Of a stretch of DNA of 9,598 bases, positions 1 through 5,990 are shown in pieces; position 1 is the first letter of the stretch, and the number at the start of each line of letters is the position of its first letter. The DNA lies in contig CAZMRK010000236.1 of the NCBI GenBank assembly GCA_964568355.1, positions 1 to 9,598 on the forward strand, given 5' to 3'. Made by a program: the position numbers and the translations under genes. The DNA is from JAJPJX01 sp964568355. GTDB lineage: Bacteria > Acidobacteriota > Terriglobia > Bryobacterales > Bryobacteraceae. Below the pieces are notes generated by a model that had not been told where the DNA came from, did not search any database, and worked only from the letters and a program-made list of their open reading frames with translations.

Positions 1-260
1 GTCATGCGCCACAGGCGCTCGCGGTAGAAGTTGTCCTCGAACAACGGAAGCAGGTTATCCACCGGGCTTAGCCGGTGCGGCGTGGCTCCGCGGAACAGAT
101 AGACTCGCGCCGGCACCAGCGCGCCCGTATCGGCATTCCGCACCTCGATCGTAAGCGATGCGGCGTGGTTCGGACGCAAACTCGAGTCCTGCTCCTGTGA
201 GAACGACGCCAGACACAGGACTAGAGCTGCTGCAACGAGCCAATAATTCCCCAAACCCAT
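1..260 (-). CDS. Secreted protein, N-terminal part only (cut by window edge)
   Basis: An open frame runs leftward from an ATG at 260-258 to the window edge, giving 86 codons with no stop. The first about 22 residues form a signal peptide (start MGLGNYWLVAAALVLCLASF, then SQEQD), so the product should be exported. The following stretch (TIEVRNADTGALVPARVYLF) resembles the small beta-sandwich that opens many secreted acidobacterial enzymes, including CehA/McbA-type metallohydrolases of the PHP superfamily. That family guess is from memory of similar proteins and is weak, because the catalytic part lies outside the window. The start is uncertain: CAGGAG abuts the ATG with no spacer, whereas a TTG at codon 3 (254-252) would sit at a normal distance and keep the signal peptide. 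The gene diverges from the PLP-enzyme gene with 135 bp between the starts. Confidence 0.75.
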   Translation of the reverse strand, partial: MGLGNYWLVAAALVLCLASFSQEQDSSLRPNHAASLTIEVRNADTGALVPARVYLFRGATPHRLSPVDNLLPLFEDNFYRERLWRM

Positions 261-395
261 CTCCTGAACCGCGCTGCGGCAGGGGTTCGCGAAACGGCGA
301 TCCATGCCTGTGCTGCGGCAGGCCACCAGATTACCAGATCACCCCCCGCCCGGGCGTGTTATGATTGCGGAACCCGGATACCAGGAGTTCGCTGC
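261..395. promoter_or_regulatory. Divergent intergenic region with an 11-bp direct repeat
   Basis: This 135-bp gap must hold the promoters of both divergent genes. GCTGCGGCAGG occurs twice, at 273-283 and 312-322, 39 bp apart; each copy contains the interrupted palindrome CTGC-G-GCAG. ACCAGAT also occurs twice in tandem at 325-331 and 333-339. TATGAT at 360-365 could be the -10 box of the plus-strand gene, but no good -35 box lies at the right distance. AGGAG at 383-387 is the plus-strand ribosome binding site, 8 nt before the ATG. That these repeats are operators is inference only. Confidence 0.35.
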
Positions 396-1976
396 ATGAA
401 ATCAAAAAAGTCCAGATTGGCGGGTCTGAACCGCCGTGAAATGTTCCTCGCCGGCGGGGTCGCTGCCGGTTTGCTGGGCCCGCGTTCCGCGCGTGCCGCC
501 GCACGCCTTCCCGTCCGCGCCGGCGGGCCGGAAGTGTACTCGAAATTTGGGGTCAAGCCGTTCATCAACTGCACCTCCACCTACACCATCAACGGCGGCT
601 CCGCCATGCTGCCGGAAGTGATTGAGGCGATCAACGGCGCTTCATACTACCCGGTGAACCTGGACGAGTTGATGGAGGGCGCGGGCAAGCGCATCGCCGA
701 ATTGCTGCAGGCAGAAGCCGCCATGGTCAGTTCCGGCACCGCCGGCGCCATGACCTGCGCCACGCTGGCCTGCATCGCCGGGGGCGATCCCGAAAAGATG
801 CAGCAGCTTCCCGACACCACCGGTCTCAAGGGCGAGGTCATCGTGCCGCGCTGGTCGCGCAGCGTGTACGATCACGCCGTCCGCTCCACGGGCGTCAAAA
901 TGATCGAGGTCGAGACTCTGGACGACCTCGAACGGGCCTTCAGCCCGCGCACCGCCATGGCCACCGGTCAGATCAACCTGGCCGCCGACGGCAATCCCTT
1001 CACCCTGGAGCAGTACGTTGCCGCCGCCCACAAGCGAGGCGTTCCGGTTGCCATGGACTGCGCGGACCGCCTGCCGCTGGTGCCGAATCCGTATCTCTCC
1101 CGCGGCGTCGACCTGGTCGCCTACTCCGGCGGCAAGATCATCCGCGGGCCGCAGACTGCCGGCGTTCTGCTCGGCCGCAAGGACCTGGTCGCCGCTGCCT
1201 TCATGAATAGTGCGCCTCATCACGCATTTGCGCGTGCTCTCAAGGTCAGCAAGGAAGAAGTCGTCGGCATGGTGGCGGCCATCGAGTTGTTGCGCAGCGG
1301 CAAGCGCAGCCGCGACGCCGAGGATGCGGAATGGCGCGCCTGGTTCCGGCATATCGCGGATACGGTATCCAAGGTCTCCGGCGTCTCGGGCCAGATCGTC
1401 GAACCCAAGGACAAGCAGTATTACCCTACGATGAAGATCTCCTGGGACCCGCAAAAACTCGGCATCACCGCCGGTGAGGTCGGCAAACTGCTGCTTGACG
1501 GCGAGCCCCGCATCATGACCCACGCCGGTCTCGGGGAAGCGCCGCAATCGAGCGAGATGTCCCTTCGCCCCGCGGCCCTGTGGCCCGGAGAATACAAGCT
1601 GGTGGCCGAGCGCCTGTATGAGATCTTCCGCGCCTCCCCCGGACCGCGGCCCAAGGCGGAATACGCGCCGCCGGCCGGGAACGTGGCCGGGTTGTGGGAA
1701 GCCGAGATCCAGTTCACCGCCACCTCGACGCGCCATACCTTCTATCTCGATCCCGACGGCAACCACGTTAGCGGCCAGTACACCGGCCGGCTGATCAGGG
1801 GCCCCCTCAAAGGCCACATCGACGGCAACAAGGTCGAGTTCTCGAGCAGCGGCCGCATCGAGGGAACATCCCTCCACTACACCTACAAAGGGACCTTCGA
1901 CGGCTCGCGCATGTCGGGCACCGTGAGCTTGGGCGAATACGGGATGGCCAGCTTCACCGCTACCCGCAAAGCCTGA
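396..1976 (+). CDS. Tat-exported SelA-like PLP-dependent enzyme with C-terminal beta domain
   Basis: The protein has 526 residues. Residues 1-37 form a twin-arginine signal (NRREMFLAGG, then an alanine-rich h-region), so it is probably exported folded with its cofactor. Residues about 48-412 match the fold-type I PLP enzymes of the SelA / class V aminotransferase group, which also includes D-glucosaminate-6-phosphate ammonia-lyase-like proteins. The expected Schiff-base lysine is K247 in VAYSGGKIIRGPQTAG, and D221 in AMDCAD is the likely partner of the pyridine nitrogen. SSGTAGA (112-118) is the likely phosphate-binding turn. Residues about 430-526 form an appended beta-rich domain (GLWEAEIQF, DPDGNHVSGQYTG, SGTVSLGEYG) that I recall on other acidobacterial homologues. 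The true substrate is unknown; selenium transfer to tRNA is ruled out by export. AGGAG lies 8 nt before the ATG. No partner gene is co-transcribed downstream. Confidence 0.85.
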   Translation: MKSKKSRLAGLNRREMFLAGGVAAGLLGPRSARAAARLPVRAGGPEVYSKFGVKPFINCTSTYTINGGSAMLPEVIEAINGASYYPVNLDELMEGAGKRIAELLQAEAAMVSSGTAGAMTCATLACIAGGDPEKMQQLPDTTGLKGEVIVPRWSRSVYDHAVRSTGVKMIEVETLDDLERAFSPRTAMATGQINLAADGNPFTLEQYVAAAHKRGVPVAMDCADRLPLVPNPYLSRGVDLVAYSGGKIIRGPQTAGVLLGRKDLVAAAFMNSAPHHAFARALKVSKEEVVGMVAAIELLRSGKRSRDAEDAEWRAWFRHIADTVSKVSGVSGQIVEPKDKQYYPTMKISWDPQKLGITAGEVGKLLLDGEPRIMTHAGLGEAPQSSEMSLRPAALWPGEYKLVAERLYEIFRASPGPRPKAEYAPPAGNVAGLWEAEIQFTATSTRHTFYLDPDGNHVSGQYTGRLIRGPLKGHIDGNKVEFSSSGRIEGTSLHYTYKGTFDGSRMSGTVSLGEYGMASFTATRKA

Positions 1977-2017
1977 GGCCGGTTTGTCGCGAGGGGGCGG
2001 CAATCTGGCCGAGGTGC

Positions 2018-2036
2018 ACCGCCCTTGGTGGTTTTC
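2018..2036 (+). terminator. Candidate Rho-independent terminator
   Basis: ACCGCC (2018-2023) and GGTGGT (2027-2032) can form a 6-bp stem, including one G-U pair, with a CTT loop. The run TTTTC follows directly, with its first T in the stem. It lies 42 bp after the stop codon of the PLP-enzyme gene and would end that transcript. The stem is short and the T run is only four, so this is a moderate call. Confidence 0.4.
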
Positions 2037-2095
2037 AACCGCCCGAATTCACCTGGCGCCGCATAGAAGCGCCAATATATCAATCACTTAAGAAT

Positions 2096-2137
2096 GGCCT
2101 CCCAGTTGCCTCAATGAGGCTGGAAGTCTGGGAGGTC
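2096..2137 (+). promoter_or_regulatory. 5'UTR hairpin that masks the ribosome binding site
   Basis: CCTCCCAG (2098-2105) is perfectly complementary to CTGGGAGG (2128-2135), and GG at 2096-2097 can add two pairs with TC at 2136-2137 (one G-U). Inside it GCCTC (2108-2112) pairs with GAGGC (2116-2120) around an AAT loop. The 3' arm contains the whole Shine-Dalgarno core GGAGG (2131-2135), 4 nt before the ATG of the next gene, so the folded form hides it. An alternative fold is possible: CCA (2102-2104) can extend the inner stem by pairing with TGG (2121-2123), which would break the outer stem and free the site. The complementarity is directly visible; a regulatory role is inference. Confidence 0.6.
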
Positions 2138-2139
2138 TT

Positions 2140-2751
2140 ATGAATCGAGTGGCGCAGATCGTACGGACCAGGTTGGCGATACCAGCCCTCGCCTTTGGCG
2201 TGGGGCTCTTGCTCCTGCAACCGGTCGCAGCACTGGCCCAGCACGGTGGAGGGGGACGAGGCAGGGGAGGCGGAGGTGGAGGCGGAAGTAGAGGTTTCTC
2301 AGGCCGTTCCTTCTCAGGCGGTGGGGGACGTGGTTACTCTGGCCACTCCTTTTCGGGTCGCGGCTACTCCGGTGGCGGCTACTCGGGGCGCGGCTACTCC
2401 AATCGCGGCTACTCCGGTCGCGGCTACTCTGGCGGCGGATACTCGGGGCGCGGCTATTCCGGTCCGTCTTATTCCGGCCGCGGATATTACGGCCACGGAC
2501 ACGGTTATTCCGCCCCGTACTATTCAGGCCGCGGCTACCGGGGCGGCTACGTGCCTGGGCGCTTCTACTCCGGCCGGGGCTACTATTACGGCGGACGCTT
2601 CTACGCACGGCCTTACTTCGGCTTCGGCCTCGCGATTCCTTTCGGCTGGGGCTACGATTTGGGTAACGGCTGCGGCTACTATGACGGTTACGGCTACTGG
2701 CAGCCGGCTCCCTGCTATCCCGACGCCTATGACTACGGCTACGGCTACTGA
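2140..2751 (+). CDS. Secreted Gly/Tyr-rich pentapeptide-repeat-like surface protein
   Basis: The protein has 203 residues. Residues 1-33 are a clear signal peptide with predicted cleavage at ALA|QHGGG. A poly-Gly/Arg stretch follows (35-51), then a block with an aromatic residue exactly every five positions from Y66 to Y116 (consensus GYSGR or GYSGG). The tail (120-203) is Tyr/Gly/Pro-rich with two cysteines, C178 and C192, which could form a disulphide. This is unrelated to the Pfam pentapeptide-repeat A(D/N)LXX fold. Composition suggests a disordered, adhesive or matrix-like exported protein; there is no catalytic motif and no known family that I recognise. I prefer this frame over the overlapping frames on both strands because it alone has a signal peptide, a strong ribosome binding site (GGAGG, 4 nt before the ATG) and synonymous variation between repeats. 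Translation may be controlled by the hairpin immediately upstream. Confidence 0.82.
   Translation: MNRVAQIVRTRLAIPALAFGVGLLLLQPVAALAQHGGGGRGRGGGGGGGSRGFSGRSFSGGGGRGYSGHSFSGRGYSGGGYSGRGYSNRGYSGRGYSGGGYSGRGYSGPSYSGRGYYGHGHGYSAPYYSGRGYRGGYVPGRFYSGRGYYYGGRFYARPYFGFGLAIPFGWGYDLGNGCGYYDGYGYWQPAPCYPDAYDYGYGY
2332..2487 (+). repeat. 15-bp periodic coding repeat with a 60-bp higher-order duplication
   Basis: Codons 65-116 repeat with a 15-bp period encoding G-Y/F-S-G-R/G. Within it two adjacent 60-bp units, 2362-2421 and 2422-2481, encode nearly the same 20 residues. They differ at three positions (N88/G108, R89/P109, G90/S110), and by my count at 13 of 60 bases. Many differences are at third positions (for example TCC versus TCG or TCT), which suggests an old duplication kept by selection on the protein rather than recent slippage. 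Confidence 0.8.
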
Positions 2752-2800
2752 TCCCTGTGTTTTGGCGGCGTAGCGTAGGCCCAATAGGAAACGACGCTGC

Positions 2801-2860
2801 AAACGGGGACTGGCATGAATTTCGCCGCATTTGCGAAATTCGTTGCCTCTCCCCGTTTTT
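2801..2860. terminator. Nested-palindrome terminator between convergent genes
   Basis: Two perfect 9-bp inverted repeats are nested: AAACGGGGA (2801-2809) with TCCCCGTTT (2850-2858), and inside it GAATTTCGC (2817-2825) with GCGAAATTC (2833-2841) around a 7-nt loop. On the plus strand the outer stem ends in CCCCGTTTTT, a good terminator for the repeat-protein gene that stops 50 bp upstream. On the minus strand the same structure ends in CCCCGTTT, so it may also stop the glycoside-hydrolase-like transcript. The double-stem form is larger than a usual terminator and could be a repeated genomic element. Confidence 0.65.
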
Positions 2861-2872
2861 GCCCTCCAGAAA

Positions 2873-4387
2873 TCAATCCTGCCGCGTCACCCGCACTACC
2901 ACATCCTGCCGGAATGGGCGCAGATCCAGACGCGCTGTTTTGCCTCCTTCGATTTGTATGGCCGGCGAGTATTCCCCGCTGACCGGCGAATACAGGCTCA
3001 CCGAGTAGCGCCCCTCCGGGAGCCGCAGCGCCAACGGTCCCGAGATCGTCTCCCCTGCCTGTGCGTCGGTTACCTCCCTTGCATCCGCCAGATAGCCGGC
3101 GTAATCGCGGCCGGCCACTGCCAGGCCGGAGGCGACCAGATTCCCCGGCTTCTCCGCGATCCAGCCGACATCCGGGTGAGCGTGAATGAAATCGAAGCTG
3201 GCCATGAATTCGGAGAGGTGCTTCATCCAGGCGCGAATTCCCGCGCGCGAAGCGGCGGTCCCCGTTTCGGTTCCGACGGTAATCGAGAAATCGATGTAAT
3301 CGTAGTGCGCGCCGTTTAGCAGCGCGGTCCAGGCCCGCTTGCGGTGGATGGTCCAACCGGTGACATCGCGGTACATGCTGGCCGCATTGTCCTCGTCGTG
3401 AACCATCGGCTTGGTTTCCACCTGCACCGCTCGCGTAAAGGCGGCCAGTTCGGCCAGCATCATCTCTTTGGACATGAAGTTGCCCATCTGGTAGGATTTG
3501 CCGCGATAGATCGTATTCGGCAGGGGATGCACGTTGACGATATCTACCAGGCCGCCCGAGAACGTCTGATCGTAAGGGAAGGCGAACTTGGGGGAGTAGT
3601 GGAAGGCCTGCTGGCCCGCAATGAGGTGCGTTCGCCCCACTTTCCGCATCTCCTCGCGTATGGCGCGGCCCATATATGCCTGCCATTCGTCCACCTCGGC
3701 AGTGCGGGCGTGCCCGGCCACATCGCCTCCGGGCTCGTTGCAGATCTCGTAGTACACGTTATCGAACCCGCTGGTTTCCCGGATGATCTTGCGCGCGTAT
3801 TGCTCCTGGCGGCGTACCAGTTCCTTGTCCCGCAGGGTGAGATATTCGGGCCACTCGATGTTTCCGACCCCCTGCCGGTTGTTCTTGGACCGAAAAGGAT
3901 TGAGCGCCCAGATGTTGTCCGCATAGGTGTTGCTGAACAGCGTCAGTTCCACGACGATGCCCTGGTCCGAAGCGAATTCCAGAAATCGCTTCAGCCGCTC
4001 GAAGTACTCCGGATTCCACTGGTCCAGGTCGTAGACCGGTTCGCCATCCATCGCCTTTCCCGGGCCGGTGCGGACGAAAGGCGCGATATAGTCCGGGGAC
4101 TCCGGTTTGCAGGGCGAAGCTGGATTACGCGCGCTCTGCAGTTCCCGAAAGAGCAGAAATGTGCGCGTCAACGTCATCTTCTGGCGCGAGGCGTCTTCCA
4201 GGTATTTCCGGTAGTTGAATGGCCGGTTGATGACACACCCGTAGTGCTCCGTGGCCGTCACCAGGACCAGTGGCTTGCCCCGGAAGAGGAAATACCGGGG
4301 ATTCTCCGGGTGAATGCGAATCGGCTCCTGCGCCCAGGCCGTTATGGCGAACGCAATCAGGAATAGCATCCGGCGGCGATCTCTCAC
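2873..4387 (-). CDS. Secreted glycoside-hydrolase-like protein (GH5-like, clan GH-A fold)
   Basis: The protein has 504 residues. Residues 1-19 are a signal peptide with cleavage at AWA|QEPIR. RIHPENPRYFLFRGKPLVLV followed by HYG (48-50) matches the opening strand region of cellulase-like TIM-barrel proteins. YYEICNEPGG (212-221) carries the NEP motif, making E218 the likely acid/base, and HDEDN (330-334) offers E332 as a candidate nucleophile. WTALLNGAHYDYIDFS (353-368) fits the last barrel strands. Residues about 425-503 form a small beta domain typical of the C-termini of such enzymes. It probably acts on a plant or microbial polysaccharide in the periplasm or outside; the exact family and substrate are not assignable. 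The start is a GTG at 4387; an ATG six codons later (4369) is possible but would remove the arginine-rich n-region of the signal peptide. No strong ribosome binding site precedes either start. The gene stands alone on its strand. Confidence 0.78.
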   Translation of the reverse strand: MRDRRRMLFLIAFAITAWAQEPIRIHPENPRYFLFRGKPLVLVTATEHYGCVINRPFNYRKYLEDASRQKMTLTRTFLLFRELQSARNPASPCKPESPDYIAPFVRTGPGKAMDGEPVYDLDQWNPEYFERLKRFLEFASDQGIVVELTLFSNTYADNIWALNPFRSKNNRQGVGNIEWPEYLTLRDKELVRRQEQYARKIIRETSGFDNVYYEICNEPGGDVAGHARTAEVDEWQAYMGRAIREEMRKVGRTHLIAGQQAFHYSPKFAFPYDQTFSGGLVDIVNVHPLPNTIYRGKSYQMGNFMSKEMMLAELAAFTRAVQVETKPMVHDEDNAASMYRDVTGWTIHRKRAWTALLNGAHYDYIDFSITVGTETGTAASRAGIRAWMKHLSEFMASFDFIHAHPDVGWIAEKPGNLVASGLAVAGRDYAGYLADAREVTDAQAGETISGPLALRLPEGRYSVSLYSPVSGEYSPAIQIEGGKTARLDLRPFRQDVVVRVTRQD

Positions 4388-4502
4388 GTCGCGGATTGTT
4401 ACACATTTCGGGGCCTATGGGAACGGAGAAAATACAGTACAATGACCCGTTCGGCCCGGTCCGCGGTGGCCGGCCGCCCAGGTCAGCAAAGACAAATAGC
4501 GG
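4388..4502. promoter_or_regulatory. Divergent promoter region of the hydrolase and TPR genes
   Basis: This 115-bp gap separates two divergent starts. TACAAT at 4438-4443 could be a -10 box for the plus-strand gene, but no convincing -35 box is at the right spacing. On the minus strand TAACAAT (4401-4395) sits only 7 nt before the GTG start, so if it were a -10 box the hydrolase mRNA would be almost leaderless; this is speculative. No operator-like repeats stood out beyond a GGCCGGCC palindrome at about 4468-4475. Confidence 0.25.
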
Positions 4503-5984
4503 ATGTGGTGGAAGGCATTCAACCTGGCCTGCCTGTTATTCGCCGGCTGTGCGGCGGCGATTTCCCAGGAGGACCTCGGCCGGCTTTACGCGGAGGCGCA
4601 GGCCGCGCAGAATGCGGGCGATCTGGCTACCGCCGCGCGTAAGTATGAAGCGATCGTCCGCCTGCGGCCCGACATGGCCGAAGCCCATTCCAACCTCGGA
4701 AATCTCTACTACCAGCAGGGCGACGCGGCGCGGGCCGGCGCCGCCTATCGCAAAGCCATCCAGCTCAAGCCGCAGCTTGCCGGACCGCACTTCTTCCTGG
4801 GCGTGATCGCCTTCAACCAGCACGATTACGCGGCCGCTCTGAGTCACTTGAGCCGGGCCTCCCGTCTGGATTCCCGGAATGCGTTGATTTCCTCCTACCT
4901 CGGCTATACCCAGTACGCCAGGGGTTCTTATGCGGAAGCGGCGGCCGCGCTGGAAAACGCCGCCGAGATCGAAGGGCGCAACATCGACGTACTTTACATG
5001 CTCGGCAAGTCCTATGGGCACCTGGCCGGCGAAGCTTATACGCTCCTGCAAAAGAAGTTCCCCGAGGCCGCCTATACGTATCTGGCCCGCGCGCACTTTT
5101 TCGAAGCGGAGCAAAACTGGAAATCCGCGGCGGGGCAATACGGCATGGCTTTGGAGAAATTGCCCGGCAACGCGCGGCTGCGTGAAAAGCAGGCCGAAAT
5201 GGCGGCCCGATCCCCGGCTAAGCCGGAGATCGCCAATCCGGCACGTTGGGACGATCTCGTCGACGGTTCGCTGGCATACTTGTATGCCCCGCCGGCGGGA
5301 CCGCGCATCGGCCGGGAGATCGCCGCACGCCGCGCCCGGATCGGGAGTCTGAAGCCGGCGGGTCCGGATCCGGACCGCCGCCTGTACCTGACAGCGGAGA
5401 GTTATCAGATTCTCTCCTACCTCGCCGGATTGCAGGTTTTCGAAATTGACCCGCAATCCTATCGGGCACACCAGATTCGCGCACAACTGCTGGAGACTTC
5501 CGGCAAGGACGAGGAAGCCGTCGCAGAATACCGCCGCGCGCTTGAGCTAAAGCCCGATCTTCAGAATGTACATTTCGCGATCGGCTCCCTCTATTGGAAA
5601 GACCGGCGCCTCGAAGAAGCCCGTGTGGAACTCGAGGAGGAACTGCGTCTGAATCCGAACCATCCGCAGGCGCTGTACGAGCTGGGGGATATCCTGACCG
5701 GGGCGGGCAAGGCCAGGGAGGCCGAGGCGCACTTTCGGAAGGCGGTGAAGCTGGAGCCCAAAATGGCCGAAGCGCACTTCGCGCTGGAAAAGATTTACAC
5801 GCAAAACGGGCAATACCAGCAGGCGGTCGATCATCTGCGCAAGGCCCTGGAGATTGACCCGTCCGATCCCACTCCGCACTACCGGCTGGCCGCCATCTAT
5901 CGCAAAATGGGCCGCAACCAGGAAGCCGAAGAAGAACTGAAGATCTTCAGCCGGCAGCGCACCGCTCGCGACAAGCCCGAGTAA
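4503..5984 (+). CDS. Exported tetratricopeptide-repeat protein, possible lipoprotein
   Basis: The protein has 493 residues. The N-terminus (MWWKAFNLACLLFAGCAAA) is a short export signal; FAGC with C16 resembles a lipobox, although phenylalanine at -3 is not usual, so ordinary cleavage near AIS|Q is also possible. One TPR array covers about residues 25-225 (for example AEAHSNLGNLYYQQGDAARA at 59-78) and a second about 318-482 (PQALYELGDILTGAGKAREA at 388-407). Residues about 240-300 form a non-TPR spacer (ARWDDLVDGSLAYLYAPPAG). TPR superhelices bind partner proteins; no enzyme domain is present, so it is likely a periplasmic scaffold. The start is fixed by an in-frame TAG at 4497-4499, two codons upstream of the ATG; the ribosome binding site is weak. 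It ends 6 bp from the stop of the convergent propeller gene. Confidence 0.85.
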   Translation: MWWKAFNLACLLFAGCAAAISQEDLGRLYAEAQAAQNAGDLATAARKYEAIVRLRPDMAEAHSNLGNLYYQQGDAARAGAAYRKAIQLKPQLAGPHFFLGVIAFNQHDYAAALSHLSRASRLDSRNALISSYLGYTQYARGSYAEAAAALENAAEIEGRNIDVLYMLGKSYGHLAGEAYTLLQKKFPEAAYTYLARAHFFEAEQNWKSAAGQYGMALEKLPGNARLREKQAEMAARSPAKPEIANPARWDDLVDGSLAYLYAPPAGPRIGREIAARRARIGSLKPAGPDPDRRLYLTAESYQILSYLAGLQVFEIDPQSYRAHQIRAQLLETSGKDEEAVAEYRRALELKPDLQNVHFAIGSLYWKDRRLEEARVELEEELRLNPNHPQALYELGDILTGAGKAREAEAHFRKAVKLEPKMAEAHFALEKIYTQNGQYQQAVDHLRKALEIDPSDPTPHYRLAAIYRKMGRNQEAEEELKIFSRQRTARDKPE

Positions 5985-5990
5985 CGATCG

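Noticed and set aside
396..1976. True selenocysteine synthase (selA)
   Set aside because: The Tat signal, the extra C-terminal domain and the absence of selB or selC nearby argue against a role in tRNA selenylation.
642..2003. 453-codon open frame on the minus strand opposite the PLP-enzyme gene
   Set aside because: It mirrors a gene with clear PLP motifs and a ribosome binding site. Its own product shows no recognisable domain or export signal and is an artefact of high-GC third positions.
2041..2095. Sigma-70 promoter before the repeat gene
   Set aside because: The AT-rich stretch TATATC (2076-2081) resembles a -10 box, but no -35 box lies at 16-18 bp, so no call was made.
2332..2487. CRISPR-like or minisatellite array
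   Set aside because: The 15-bp units are contiguous without spacers, stay in frame and encode a constant peptide, so this is a coding repeat.
2195..2773. 192-codon Ala/Thr-rich plus-strand frame inside the repeat gene
   Set aside because: It is a shifted reading of the same repeat, has no signal peptide or ribosome binding site, and is less consistent with the third-position variation seen between repeats.
2138..2830. 230-codon minus-strand frame opposite the Gly/Tyr repeat gene
   Set aside because: The Arg/Ser-rich product is just the reverse complement of the repeat codons, with no start signals or domain. It also runs through the nested terminator.
3344..4366. 340-codon plus-strand frame opposite the hydrolase-like gene
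   Set aside because: No domain or signal peptide is visible, while the opposite frame has a signal peptide and NEP motif.
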